This document shows, piece after piece, positions 17,830 to 27,884 of a stretch of DNA of 64,000 nt (its first letter is position 1; the number at the start of each line of letters is the position of its first letter). Under the pieces are notes generated by a model, which saw only the letters and a program-made list of their open reading frames with translations, was not told the origin of the DNA and did not search any database. Source of the stretch: Janthinobacterium sp. TB1-E2 (GTDB lineage: Bacteria; Pseudomonadota; Gammaproteobacteria; Burkholderiales; Burkholderiaceae_D). The stretch spans positions 4,774,001 to 4,838,000 of the forward strand of contig NZ_CP142523.1 of the NCBI RefSeq assembly GCF_036885605.1, given 5' to 3'. A program made the translations under genes and the position numbers.

Positions 17830-18456
17830 TTACGGCCAGGCGGGCCGGCGCATGTGGAACAGGCTGTCCGGCCCGATCTCGAAATAATCGGCCGGACCGC
17901 CGCCGCGCAAGATCGGCGCGGCGGCCGCCGTGTCGTACACGCCATCGTTGAGCAGGTGGCGCGCGATGTGCACGCCCACCACTTCCCCCAGCACCAGCCA
18001 GCTGCCGACACCGTCGCCATTGACGCCTTGCAGCTCGATGATCTGCGTGCGCCGGCATTCGAAGGAGACGGGACTTTCCGCCACGCGCGGCACATTGACG
18101 ATGCGCGAGGCGGCCGGCGTCAGGCCGGCCAGCGCGAATTCATCGACTTCGGGCGGCGCCGGTGCGCAGCTGGTATTCATCGCGTCGGCCAGTGGGCGCG
18201 TGGCCAGGTTCCACACGAATTCGCCCGTCTGTTCGATATTGCGCAGGGTATCCTTGCGGCCGATACTGGAAAAACCGATCAGCGGCGGATGGTAATTGAA
18301 GGCGTTGAAAAAGCTGTACGGCGCCAGATTGAGCACGCCCTCGCTGCTGTGCGAAGCGATCCAGCCGATGGGCCGCGGCCCCACGATGGCATTGAAAGGG
18401 TCATGCGGCAAGCCATGGCCCTGTGCAGGTTCATAAAAGTGAATATTGTCGGCCAC
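17830..18456 (-). CDS. Flavin reductase-like domain protein (DIM6/NTAB type)
   Basis: FMN-binding split-barrel protein of 208 residues. Family landmarks are AIVGPRPIGWIAS near the N-terminus, LAPYSFFNAFNYHPPLIGFSS, KDTLRNIEQTGEFVWNLA, and HIARHLLNDGVYD. Related proteins act as flavin reductases for two-component monooxygenases or as stand-alone oxidoreductases; no partner is adjacent. A GTG start at 18456 is chosen because AGGA lies 6 bases upstream and homologues begin near HFYEPAQGHGLPHDPF. An in-frame TTG at 18480 is the alternative. It converges on the MHS symporter gene with a 2-base gap. Confidence 0.78.
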   Translation of the reverse strand: MADNIHFYEPAQGHGLPHDPFNAIVGPRPIGWIASHSSEGVLNLAPYSFFNAFNYHPPLIGFSSIGRKDTLRNIEQTGEFVWNLATRPLADAMNTSCAPAPPEVDEFALAGLTPAASRIVNVPRVAESPVSFECRRTQIIELQGVNGDGVGSWLVLGEVVGVHIARHLLNDGVYDTAAAAPILRGGGPADYFEIGPDSLFHMRRPAWP

Positions 18457-18653
18457 GCGCGTTCCTGAAGTCAAAGTCAACAGCGCCCGGGATGGAACGC
18501 CTGGAGCGACAGCTTACTGGAATTGCCGCCACCGCGCTGTCAGACCGCCGGCGCCAGGTGCGCTCGCGCACGCATCGAGACAATTGTATGGCGCGCCGCA
18601 CCATGCCTCGCTTATGATGGGACAACTCAACCCTTATCATTCCGCTACCGCCC

Positions 18654-19715
18654 ATGCCTACCCTCACGCTGCACCAGAAAGTGTTCCTGCTCCTCCTGAG
18701 CATCGTCACCATCGGCTTCGGCTGGATACTGGCGCCGTATGCGGGCGCCATCTTCTGGGGCGTCATCCTGGCGATCCTGTTCGCGCCCGTGTACCGCTGG
18801 CTGCTGCTGAAAACTCGGGGCCGCGCCGGCCTGGCGTCGCTGCTGACCTTGCTGCTGATTATCGTCATCGTCATCCTGCCGCTGTCGCTCATTTCCGTAT
18901 CGCTCGTGAACCAGGCGGCCAGCGTCGTGGAAATGGTGCGTTCGGGCGAAATCACGGTTGCCATGTTCTTCAATAAAATCATGGCGGTGCTGCCGCAATG
19001 GCTGATCAACTTGCTCGACCGTTTCAACCTGACCAGCCTGGCCAGCCTGCAGGACAAGCTGGCCGAGGGCGCCACGCAGGTGAGCCAGGTGGTGGCGGTG
19101 AAAGCCATCAACGTGGGCCTGTACACCTTCGAATTTCTCACCAGCCTGTGCATCATGCTGTACCTGCTGTTTTTCCTCATGCGCGATGGCTCGACCCTGT
19201 CGGCCCGCATCAAGGGTGCCGTGCCGCTGAGCCGCAAGTACAAGCAGCGCCTGTTCACCAATTTCACCACCGTGATCCGTGCCACGGTGAAAGGCAACAT
19301 CCTCGTGGCGATCGCCCAAGGCGCCCTCGGCGGCCTGGCGTTCTGGTTCCTCGACGTGCCGGCACCCCTGCTGTGGGCCGTGCTGATGGCCTTCCTGTCG
19401 CTGCTGCCGGCCGTCGGCGCCGCCCTCGTCTGGGCGCCCGTGGCCGTCTACTTCCTGGCCACGGGCGCCATCTGGCAAGGCGCGGGCCTGGCCGCCTTCG
19501 GCGTCTTCGTCATCGGCCTGGTCGACAACGTGCTGCGCCCTATCCTGGTGGGCAAGGACACCAAGATGCCCGACTACGTGGTGCTGCTGTCGACCGTGGG
19601 CGGCATGGCCCTGTTTGGCCTGAACGGCTTTGTCATCGGCCCCGTGGTCGCGGCCCTGTTCATCGCCTCGTGGGACCTGTTCGTCTCGGCCAGCGAGTTC
19701 CAGGCCGAGGATTGA
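18654..19715 (+). CDS. AI-2E family (PerM/UPF0118) membrane transporter
   Basis: Polytopic inner-membrane protein of 353 residues with about eight hydrophobic segments in the AI-2 exporter superfamily pattern: an N-terminal pair (ILAPYAGAIFWGVILAILFAPVYRWLL), a long middle amphipathic region, then FVIGLVDNVLRPILVGKDTKMPDYVVLLSTVGGMALFGLNGFVIGP, which is the most conserved block. Some members export autoinducer-2, others are Na+/H+ antiporters or of unknown role, so the substrate is left open. The gene is alone, with a gap of about 200 bases from the divergent flavin reductase gene. Confidence 0.85.
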   Translation: MPTLTLHQKVFLLLLSIVTIGFGWILAPYAGAIFWGVILAILFAPVYRWLLLKTRGRAGLASLLTLLLIIVIVILPLSLISVSLVNQAASVVEMVRSGEITVAMFFNKIMAVLPQWLINLLDRFNLTSLASLQDKLAEGATQVSQVVAVKAINVGLYTFEFLTSLCIMLYLLFFLMRDGSTLSARIKGAVPLSRKYKQRLFTNFTTVIRATVKGNILVAIAQGALGGLAFWFLDVPAPLLWAVLMAFLSLLPAVGAALVWAPVAVYFLATGAIWQGAGLAAFGVFVIGLVDNVLRPILVGKDTKMPDYVVLLSTVGGMALFGLNGFVIGPVVAALFIASWDLFVSASEFQAED

Positions 19716-19870
19716 GGCGCCGTCCCAGCCTGCAAAAATAAACCATCCGGAACCCGGCCTGCGGGCGGCGCCACTTGCGCTTCCAGAATCAGGCAAGAAC
19801 CGCCTGGCGGCAGAGTGTCCGCCGGCGCCGGCCAGCCTCGGCAACTATCCACATGAGACCACATTTCATA

Positions 19871-19907
19871 GCAACTATCATGTTGCAATAGTATACATTT
19901 AGCAACA
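19871..19907. promoter_or_regulatory. Inverted-repeat operator candidate upstream of the DyP operon
   Basis: GCAAC (19871-19875), GTTGC (19882-19886) and AGCAAC (19901-19906) form two nested inverted repeats: GCAAC-N6-GTTGC and TGTTGC-N15-GCAACA. The second pair brackets TATACA. It lies about 85 bases before the small gene that starts the DyP operon, so it may be a regulator site; no regulator is adjacent. Confidence 0.4.
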
Positions 19908-19990
19908 AATGCAAAAATATAGTTTTTGACGCAGCAGGAGCCGCGGCGTAGTGTCGGTCGTCCCGACAACCACGTAATGAGGAGCCTTCC

Positions 19991-20449
19991 ATGGCAAATC
20001 CACTGTGCTTAATGATGCCGGTACTACCCGGCACCAATCCGATCTCCATCGCCGCAGCATTGCAGGAATACCAGACGAAGATCAATACCGCCCTCACCAA
20101 CATCGGTACCGTGCACTTTGCCCGCTTCGTCCTGTTTGACCGCTCGCAGGCCAATCTCTTGCCCAACATTGGCAAGACGGGCACTTCCGATACCCTGATC
20201 ATCGGCGTCATCACCGAGTATGACGGCAGCTTCAACGGCTACATCGAGGATTTCGTGGCCCAGCTGGGCGAAGTATTCGACGCGCTGCTGCAGTTTGTCG
20301 TGGGCGGCAAGGCGCTGATGCCCGTTGCCGACCATGTGGCCGCATTCGAAGCCTTCATCACCGCCAACGACGCCGCGCAGCACGTGCCCAACACGGGCCT
20401 GTATAACGCCTATCCGCAGACCGTCCAGCAAATCCTCGCTTCCGTCTAA
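19991..20449 (+). CDS. Small conserved protein paired with DyP peroxidase
   Basis: Cytoplasmic protein of 152 residues with no signal peptide. I do not recognise a named function. The stretch VHFARFVLFDRS ... DTLIIGVITEYDGSFNGYIEDFVAQLGEVFDALL recalls a small alpha/beta (ferredoxin-like) module that I associate with DyP peroxidases, as a separate gene or fused domain. It sits 61 bases upstream of the peroxidase gene on the same strand, with AGGAG upstream of its ATG, so the two are probably one operon. A role in substrate or haem handling would be inference only. Confidence 0.7.
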   Translation: MANPLCLMMPVLPGTNPISIAAALQEYQTKINTALTNIGTVHFARFVLFDRSQANLLPNIGKTGTSDTLIIGVITEYDGSFNGYIEDFVAQLGEVFDALLQFVVGGKALMPVADHVAAFEAFITANDAAQHVPNTGLYNAYPQTVQQILASV

Positions 20450-20510
20450 AGAAAACGCCACGCCGGGGCTGCGCAAGCGGCCCCATCACCCCAGCCCCCG
20501 GAGAAACAGC

Positions 20511-21944
20511 ATGGCCGATCCCACCATCGATTACGACGACGTGCAAGGCACGATCCTGCGCGGCTACCGCGTCAACCTGGCGCGCCATTTCATCTTCAGC
20601 ATCACGGATGCGGCGCAGGCGCGGCGCACTATCGCGGCCCTGCTCGACGGCAGCGACGGGCTGCCGTCCATTACCACCGCGCGCCATATCCACCCCAAGC
20701 CGCCCTGCTTCCTGAACCTCAGCTTTACCGCTCCCGGCCTGTCGGCTCTGGGGATAACCGCGGCCGAGCTGGCCACCTTTGACCAGGCATTTCAACGGGG
20801 TGCGGCCGATCCGGCCAGCGTCGCCGCCGTGGGCGACGTGGGCGATAGCGCCCCCGAACACTGGCTCGGCAACCTGGGGCCGGCCACCACAGCCGGCCAG
20901 GTGCATGCGATGCTGAGCCTGTGGGTCAGCGAATCGGAGGAAGTGCTGCAGGCAACGTCGGCCAAGCTGCGCGGCGCCTTTGCCGCCGGCTGGCGTGAAC
21001 TGTATGCGCACGACGGCGTGGCCCTGCCAGGCAACCGCGTGCATTTCGGCTACCGCGACAACATCGCCCAGCCGGACGTCGACGGCGCCCCGCCGCGCAA
21101 GCACGAACGCGCATACGACCCGGACCCGCTCAACAGCGTCAAGACGGGCGAATTCCTGCTCGGCTATCCGAATGAAAACGGCGGCACCTACCAGGTGCAG
21201 CCGCCGCAACTGTCCACCAATGGCAGCTATGCCGCCTTCCGCATCCTGGAGCAGGACGTACCCCTGTTCGACAGTATTCTGAGCCAGGGCGCGGCCAGCT
21301 CCGGACTCAGTACCGAGATGGTGGCCGCCAAGATGTGCGGGCGCTGGCGCAACGGCAATCCGCTCGTGCTCGCGCCGGACGAACCGGGGCCCGTGCTGCC
21401 GAAAGCCAGCCTGAACCGCTTTCACTATGTCGATGCGCAGCCGGAACTGGACGACACGCTGGGCCTGAAATGCCCGGTCGGCGCGCATATCCGGCGCAAC
21501 AATCCGCGCGACGAAGGCGTCGTGGGCACCTCGGCCCGCCACCACCGCATCGTGCGGCGCGCCATGCCCTACGGCAGCGAATACGATCCGGTGACATCCA
21601 TCGCAGAGCAGCGGGGATTGGTCGGCTATTTCATCAACGCCAACCTGCGCAATCAGTTCGAATTCCTGATGCAGCAATGGAACGATGACGCTACCTTCGT
21701 CAAATCGGCCGTCGGCCCGGCCGGTCCCGAGGCGGGCAATGCCACGCTCAACATCAGCGGCCAGGACGTGTTCCTGGGAATCAACGCCCCGAGCGTCAGC
21801 TCCTTCACCTTGCCCGGCGTGGGCGCCAAGGGCAGCGGCAATACGAAACTGCAGCATTTTTCGCGCAGCGTCATCACGCGCGGCGGCGTGTATTGCTTCT
21901 TCCCCAGCATCACGGGATTGCGCTACCTGGCAAACCTGAGTTAG
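20511..21944 (+). CDS. DyP-type haem peroxidase
   Basis: Dye-decolourising peroxidase of 477 residues, of the long (C/D-like) class. Haem-site landmarks are the distal GxxD motif GYRDN (Asp183; the usual GxxDG Gly is Asn here), the proximal His326 in CPVGAHIRRNNPRD and the distal Arg in NGSYAAFRILEQD (Arg244). There is no twin-arginine or Sec signal, so it is cytoplasmic or loaded into a compartment. The start at 20511 (MADPTIDYDDVQG) has GGAG just upstream; the longer open frame before it is not coding. It is second in an operon after a small partner protein. Confidence 0.92.
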   Translation: MADPTIDYDDVQGTILRGYRVNLARHFIFSITDAAQARRTIAALLDGSDGLPSITTARHIHPKPPCFLNLSFTAPGLSALGITAAELATFDQAFQRGAADPASVAAVGDVGDSAPEHWLGNLGPATTAGQVHAMLSLWVSESEEVLQATSAKLRGAFAAGWRELYAHDGVALPGNRVHFGYRDNIAQPDVDGAPPRKHERAYDPDPLNSVKTGEFLLGYPNENGGTYQVQPPQLSTNGSYAAFRILEQDVPLFDSILSQGAASSGLSTEMVAAKMCGRWRNGNPLVLAPDEPGPVLPKASLNRFHYVDAQPELDDTLGLKCPVGAHIRRNNPRDEGVVGTSARHHRIVRRAMPYGSEYDPVTSIAEQRGLVGYFINANLRNQFEFLMQQWNDDATFVKSAVGPAGPEAGNATLNISGQDVFLGINAPSVSSFTLPGVGAKGSGNTKLQHFSRSVITRGGVYCFFPSITGLRYLANLS

Positions 21945-22059
21945 GCGGCGGGCGGGCAACAGATGCAAGCGGAACGGCCCGGACCGCTTGCATTGATCCT
22001 GTCATTGCACTATCGTTGCCACACGCGCGTGTTGCCAACCTTGCACAGGAGATTCCACC

Positions 22060-22719
22060 GTGTCGCTGATCCTCTACGGCCATCCCTTTTCCTCGTACAC
22101 GCAAAAGGTGCTCGTCGCCCTGTACGAAAACGCCATACCGTTCGATTTCCGCTGCCTGGCGCCGGACATGCAGCAACACTTGCGGCAATGGCTGGAGCGC
22201 TGGCCGCTGCGCAAATTCCCGCTGCTGGTGGACGGCGAGCGCAACGTCGCCGAGACCAGCATCATCATCGAATACCTGCAACTGGCTCATCCGGGTCCCC
22301 TGCGCCTACTGCCGGACGACGCCATGCAGGCGCTGGACGTGCGTTTTCTCGACCGCTATTTCGACCTGCACGTCATGACACCTGTGCAGCATGCCGTCGG
22401 CGCCGCCTTGAGCGGCGACGCGGCGAAGACCGAGGAAGGCCGCGCGTTCGCAGGCGACAAGCTGGACCTCGCCTACGCCTGGCTGGAAACCCATCTGGCC
22501 GGCAAGACGTGGGCCGCCGGCGACCACTTTACGCTGGCCGACTGCGCCGCCGCGCCCTCGCTGTTCTATGCGGACTGGACGCAGCCGATTCCCGCGGCGC
22601 TGCCCCTGCTGCACGCCTACCGCGCGCGCCTGCTGGCCCGCCCGTCGTTCGCCCGCGCGGTCGAAGAGGCGCGACCGTACCGCCACCTCTTCCCACTGGG
22701 CGCGCCGCAGCGCGATTGA
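22060..22719 (+). CDS. Glutathione S-transferase family protein
   Basis: Glutathione transferase of 219 residues. The N-terminal thioredoxin-like domain (LILYGHPFSSYTQKVLVALYENAIPFDF, FPLLVDGERNVAETSIIIEYL) has the conserved ETS glutathione-binding motif, and the C-terminal helical domain contains AGDHFTLADCAAAPSLFYADW. A catalytic Ser is likely in HPFSSYTQK. It follows the DyP gene by 115 bases on the same strand, so co-transcription is possible but not shown. The substrate is unknown. Confidence 0.88.
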   Translation: MSLILYGHPFSSYTQKVLVALYENAIPFDFRCLAPDMQQHLRQWLERWPLRKFPLLVDGERNVAETSIIIEYLQLAHPGPLRLLPDDAMQALDVRFLDRYFDLHVMTPVQHAVGAALSGDAAKTEEGRAFAGDKLDLAYAWLETHLAGKTWAAGDHFTLADCAAAPSLFYADWTQPIPAALPLLHAYRARLLARPSFARAVEEARPYRHLFPLGAPQRD

Positions 22720-22725
22720 CCCTGT

Positions 22726-23031
22726 TCAGGCAAACACGGGACGGAAGAAACTGCGCTCATAGCTGACGATGCAGCGCGTCTCTTCCGCATAGCGGAAGGC
22801 GGCCTGGCATTCGGCGTCCTGCATCGAGTCGCTGCGGTACTGCTCGTACAAGGCCAGGCTGGGAAACGAGAACATGGCCAGCGCCACGTTGCTGGCGCCT
22901 TCGGACGGCAAAAAGTAGCCGTGGTGCTGGCCGCCGAAGCGTTCGACCAGCGGTATCCACAGCTTGCCGTAGGCTTCGAATTCCCGCAATTTGTATGGGT
23001 CGATGATGTAACGCAGGTAGCAGGTGATCAT
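22726..23031 (-). CDS. NIPSNAP family protein
   Basis: Small protein of 101 residues. It has the dimeric alpha/beta-barrel NIPSNAP pattern: ITCYLRYIIDPYKLREFEAYGKLWIPLVERFGGQHHGYFLPSEGASNVALAMFSFPSLALYEQYR. The family function is unsettled. Its ATG overlaps the stop of the beta-propeller gene in an ATGA, so the two are probably coupled. Confidence 0.82.
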   Translation of the reverse strand: MITCYLRYIIDPYKLREFEAYGKLWIPLVERFGGQHHGYFLPSEGASNVALAMFSFPSLALYEQYRSDSMQDAECQAAFRYAEETRCIVSYERSFFRPVFA

Positions 23032-23954
23032 GGGGTTTCCTTGTGAACGTTCAGATCCATCAGCATGCCAGACTCCCAGGAACCGATGGCGGCCAATGGC
23101 GAGCCAGGCAAAAAGTCCAGTGCGCAGGGATACGTAAAATCTTCCTGCGCCACGACGCCGAGCCCCGGCCAGGCATAGAACAGCAGCTTGCCCTTGCCGA
23201 TGCGTCCCAGCGCGCTGCCGTCGGGCAGCCAGCGCAGGGCGTCGCCCGTGCCGCCGCCCGCTTCCACGGGCGCCGTGGCCAGACAGCGGCCATCGTCCAT
23301 CGCATGCACCGATAAGAATTCCTCGCTGCCTGCGTAATGCAGCACGGCCAGACGCGCGCCATCGGGCGATGGTGCGCACGACGCCAGCTTGGGCAGCGAC
23401 AGCACCACGCGCCCGCCTCCCGCTTGCAATGGCCAGTCCCACACGCTGCAGTAGTCGGGCGGCTGCACCTGCCCTTCCTCCACCGACTTGACGCCATGCA
23501 GGACCAGCAAACGCCGCCCGCCATCGATGGACCAGACACCGCGCAGCATCTCGCCCGGGTGCTCGTGCATGAACAGCAGGTCGCCCGTCTGCGCATCGCG
23601 CACGCGCAGGCGTCCATCCCAGCCGCCATCGACAAGATACCGGCCGCACGGCGACCACGCGGGGCCGCAGCCTTCGCCATCTTTTTTGTTCTGGAAGTTC
23701 ACGAGCAACTGGCCCGCCTGCGCATCCACCACGGCCATCTGGCCCGTCGTGCTCTTGATGGCCAGCCGGCCGCCATCGGGCGAAAAGGCCATGCTGGAAC
23801 AGTGGGCGATGAACTTGCCGCGCCACAGTTTCTGGCGTGCCGCCACGTCCCACAGGACCAGGTCGCGCCCCAGCACGGCCAGGCGCGTGCCATCGGGCGA
23901 AAACCGCACGCCGTAGGCGCAGCCCAGCGTCAAGGACTTCGGCCTTGCCGTCAT
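23028..23954 (-). CDS. WD40-like beta-propeller protein
   Basis: Protein of 308 residues without signal peptide, built of propeller-blade repeats of the type VRFSPDGTRLAVLGRDLVLWDV, MAFSPDGGRLAIKS, AWSPCGRYLVDGG and CAPSPDGARLAVLHY. It is predicted to be a cytoplasmic beta-propeller and no enzyme motif is visible. It lies between a GNAT acetyltransferase and a NIPSNAP gene with 4-base overlaps at both ends, so the three proteins probably act together. The process is not known. Confidence 0.75.
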   Translation of the reverse strand: MTARPKSLTLGCAYGVRFSPDGTRLAVLGRDLVLWDVAARQKLWRGKFIAHCSSMAFSPDGGRLAIKSTTGQMAVVDAQAGQLLVNFQNKKDGEGCGPAWSPCGRYLVDGGWDGRLRVRDAQTGDLLFMHEHPGEMLRGVWSIDGGRRLLVLHGVKSVEEGQVQPPDYCSVWDWPLQAGGGRVVLSLPKLASCAPSPDGARLAVLHYAGSEEFLSVHAMDDGRCLATAPVEAGGGTGDALRWLPDGSALGRIGKGKLLFYAWPGLGVVAQEDFTYPCALDFLPGSPLAAIGSWESGMLMDLNVHKETP

Positions 23955-24460
23955 GGGCGCGCCAGGCGGTACACGACGCTATCGATATCGTAATGGCGTT
24001 CCATGCCCACGTATTGCATGCCCAGCCGCGTCATGACCTTGATCGAGGCGGCATTGTCCGGGTGCGCCACGGCCACCACTTCGGGCGCGCCGACGACGTT
24101 GAACGCATGCGCGACGATGGCGGCCGCCGCTTCGCTGGCATAGCCCTGGCCCCAGCCCGTGCGGGCCAGACGCCAGCCGATTTCGTGCGGCTTGCTCTTG
24201 TCGCCATCGAGATGCTGCAGGCAGGCCATGCCCACCATCTCGCCATCATCGAGGCGTATCAGCGCCCACCACGAATAGCCCCACTCGGCCCAGCGGCCCG
24301 TGACGCGCTTGACGGCGGCGCGCGTGTCCTCTTCCTTTTCGGGCTGGCCCGCGTTCAGGTAGGTCATCACCTCGGGATCGGTGTTGAGCGTGCGCATGCG
24401 CTCGTAGTGGTTTTCCGTAATCGGTTCCAGGCGCAGGCGCGCCGTCGTCAGTATGGTCAT
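23951..24460 (-). CDS. GNAT family N-acetyltransferase (RimJ/RimL type)
   Basis: Acetyltransferase of 169 residues. LTTARLRLEPITENHYERMRTLNTDPEVMTYL is the RimJ/RimL-like N-terminus, and the acetyl-CoA pyrophosphate loop is near ARTGWGQGYASEAAAAIVAHAF, ending with NAASIKVMTRLGM. The ATG at 24460 is used because the family begins there, although the frame stays open further upstream. The target is unknown. It is the first gene of a three-gene overlapping operon with the beta-propeller and NIPSNAP genes. Confidence 0.85.
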   Translation of the reverse strand: MTILTTARLRLEPITENHYERMRTLNTDPEVMTYLNAGQPEKEEDTRAAVKRVTGRWAEWGYSWWALIRLDDGEMVGMACLQHLDGDKSKPHEIGWRLARTGWGQGYASEAAAAIVAHAFNVVGAPEVVAVAHPDNAASIKVMTRLGMQYVGMERHYDIDSVVYRLARP

Positions 24461-24476
24461 CGCATTTCCTTGGACG

Positions 24477-24509
24477 AAAAAAAAGACGATACACGATCGT
24501 CTTTTTTTT
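24477..24509. terminator. Bidirectional terminator after the phosphoribosyltransferase gene
   Basis: The stem GACGAT/ATCGTC with a 5-base loop is flanked by eight A and eight T. It lies between the end of the phosphoribosyltransferase gene and the start of the GNAT operon, both on the minus strand, and so separates them. Confidence 0.88.
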
Positions 24510-24525
24510 GCAAGCGCGCACGCAA

Positions 24526-25071
24526 TTACTTGCCTGCTTCGCCCTTCTTGATCCACGCCGCCAGCTGGTGCGGACGCAGGCCGTCGTAGTCTTCGAATGG
24601 CTGGTGGATCCACGGATTGTGCGGCAATTCGTCGAGGAAGTAGTCGGGACGCACGACGGAGCAGCCCTTCAGCCAGATCACGGCCGATTTGACTTCGGTC
24701 ACGTCAGGGAAGTTTTCCTTCAGGTGACGCGTGACCTTGTCCAGGGTGACGCCCGAATCGGCCAGGTCGTCGACCAGCAGGATGCGGCCGGCCAGCGGGC
24801 CCTTGGTCATGGTCATGTACTTGGCGATATCGAGGTCGCCGCGCACCGTGCCCGCGTCTTCGCGGTAGGAGCTGGTCGACAGGATAGCCAGTGGCAAATC
24901 AAAAATGCGCGAGAATACGTCGCCGGGACGCACGCCACCGCGCGCCAGGCACAATACCTGGTCGAATTTCCAGCCCGATTCGTAGACCTTGAGCGCCAGG
25001 CGCTCGATCAGGCGGTGGTATTCTTCCCAGTTGACCCAAAGGTGTTGATCGTTCGATTGTGGGGTAGTCAT
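24526..25071 (-). CDS. Purine phosphoribosyltransferase
   Basis: Type I phosphoribosyltransferase of 181 residues. The PRPP-binding loop is clear (RILLVDDLADSGVTLDKV), as are the N-terminal LCLARGGVRPGDVFSRIF and the C-terminal PHNPWIHQPFEDYDG. It would salvage a purine base (hypoxanthine, guanine or xanthine) using PRPP. It follows purA on the same strand after a terminator, and this Xpt/Gpt-like gene is often found there in betaproteobacteria. Base specificity cannot be read from the sequence. Confidence 0.85.
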   Translation of the reverse strand: MTTPQSNDQHLWVNWEEYHRLIERLALKVYESGWKFDQVLCLARGGVRPGDVFSRIFDLPLAILSTSSYREDAGTVRGDLDIAKYMTMTKGPLAGRILLVDDLADSGVTLDKVTRHLKENFPDVTEVKSAVIWLKGCSVVRPDYFLDELPHNPWIHQPFEDYDGLRPHQLAAWIKKGEAGK

Positions 25072-25100
25072 GATAGTGGAATCTTATTATTAGCGTGATT

Positions 25101-25125
25101 AAAAAAATCCGCCTTGCGGCGGATT
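25101..25125 (-). terminator. purA terminator
   Basis: The 8-bp stem AATCCGCC/GGCGGATT with a tetraloop is followed on the minus strand by a run of T. It begins 13 bases after the purA stop. Confidence 0.88.
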
Positions 25126-25137
25126 GTGTCCAGCAGC

Positions 25138-26454
<1,317 letters not shown>

Positions 26455-27615
26455 TTAACCTAAGTTTTTAAGAATCCAGCTACTACCATTATCGGCAAGT
26501 ACCAGCACGCGATCGCACTCGAACTCGTCTTGTTCATTACTGTGACCCGGCATACTCTGGATCACGACCTCGCCCGCCTTGCGCAACTCGGCGATTTTTT
26601 CCTTCAATTCTGGCGCACTGCCCCACGGCGCGCGGATCGAATGCTTCCGTTCCGCGGTCGGCAACAGGCGCGCCAGTTCGCGCAAATCGAGCGAGAAGCC
26701 GGTCGCGGGACGTGCCCGGCCGAACGCTTCGCCGACGTGGTCATAACGGCCGCCGCGCGCAACCGCGTTCGGCAAGCCAGGTACATACAGCGCAAACATC
26801 GCGCCACTTTCATATTGGTAGCCGCGCAGGTCGGCCAGGTCGATCGCCACTTCGGCGCGGCCCAGGGCAGATCCTGCCAGCGCGGCCAGTTCGGCCAGCG
26901 CCTTCAACACGCCCGGCAACGGCGGCAGCACTTCGCGCGCACGCGCCAGCACGTCGATGTCGCCATACAGGTTCGGCAAGGCCAGCAGCGCATCGCGCGT
27001 GACGGCATCGTAGGATGCCGTCAGGGCGCGCAGGCCCGGCGCATCTTTCGCGCGCAGCAAGGCGTACAGCGCAGCTTCGTCGCGCTCGGCGGCGGCGTCT
27101 TGCGCAATGATAGCGCGCAACAGGCCGACGTGCGACAAATCCAGGCGGACGCTATCGAAACCGGCCAGTGCCAGCGAGGCAAGCGCCAGCTCCTGGATCT
27201 CGGCATCGGCTTCCAGGCCGGCGTGGCCATAGATTTCGGCGCCGATCTGCAGCGGTTCGCGGGTGGCGTGCAAACCCGACGGACGGGTATGCAGCACGCT
27301 GCCGGCGTAGCACAGGCGGGTGACGGTGGCACGGTTCAGCAGGTGGGCGTCGATGCGCGCCACTTGCGTCGTCATGTCGGCGCGCAGGCCGAGCATGCGG
27401 CCCGACAGCTGGTCGACCAGTTTGAACGTGCGCAGGTCGGTATCCTTGCCAGCGCCGGTCATCAGCGATTCCAGATACTCGAGCAGCGGCGGCATCACCA
27501 GTTCATATCCGTACAGACGGAAATTATCCAGCATGAGGCGGCGCAGCTCTTCGATCTTGCGCGCTTCCGACGGCAGAACATCGGCAATATTTTCGGGCAA
27601 AAGCCAATTCGGCAT
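26455..27615 (-). CDS. hisZ: ATP phosphoribosyltransferase regulatory subunit
   Basis: HisRS-like protein of 386 residues that pairs with the short form of HisG to make the first enzyme of histidine synthesis histidine-sensitive. Motif 2-like [17 protein letters not shown] and [15 protein letters not shown] are present, while the tRNA anticodon-binding domain and the charging residues of true HisRS are missing. The start at 27615 ([15 protein letters not shown]) is the family N-terminus. In this lineage hisZ sits between hflC and purA, as here. Confidence 0.94.
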   Translation of the reverse strand: MPNWLLPENIADVLPSEARKIEELRRLMLDNFRLYGYELVMPPLLEYLESLMTGAGKDTDLRTFKLVDQLSGRMLGLRADMTTQVARIDAHLLNRATVTRLCYAGSVLHTRPSGLHATREPLQIGAEIYGHAGLEADAEIQELALASLALAGFDSVRLDLSHVGLLRAIIAQDAAAERDEAALYALLRAKDAPGLRALTASYDAVTRDALLALPNLYGDIDVLARAREVLPPLPGVLKALAELAALAGSALGRAEVAIDLADLRGYQYESGAMFALYVPGLPNAVARGGRYDHVGEAFGRARPATGFSLDLRELARLLPTAERKHSIRAPWGSAPELKEKIAELRKAGEVVIQSMPGHSNEQDEFECDRVLVLADNGSSWILKNLG

Positions 27616-27805
27616 GAGGGAGCGAGATACGGAAGAAAGTTGAAAAAATGCATCATGCGAGGCAGCGGCGGGCGCGCCAGGCAAGAGGCCGAACCTGATA
27701 TTTTACGCGAAAACACGGGCCTTTAGGGATAAGTTGTCCGAAACGCTGCCGCGCAGCCCTAAAAACAGGGAATTTTACGCCTTCCCGCAACAACCTGGCG
27801 GGCAC

Positions 27806-27838
27806 AAAAAAACGGGGCCGGCATTGATGCCGGCCCCG
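27806..27838 (-). terminator. hflC terminator
   Basis: A 12-bp perfect stem CGGGGCCGGCAT/ATGCCGGCCCCG is followed by seven T on the minus strand. It ends the hfq-hflX-hflK-hflC transcript and implies a separate promoter for hisZ-purA; a TAAAAT hexamer inside 27,700-27,720 is a possible -10. Confidence 0.9.
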
Positions 27839-27884
27839 CTGCTACTGCCCCGTCGTTGCGGACGGGGGCAGTCCCGATGCTGTC

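Noticed and set aside
26455-27615. Second histidyl-tRNA synthetase
   Set aside because: It lacks the anticodon-binding domain and the histidine-specific motifs and lies next to purA, so it is HisZ; the true HisRS is at 35188-36549.
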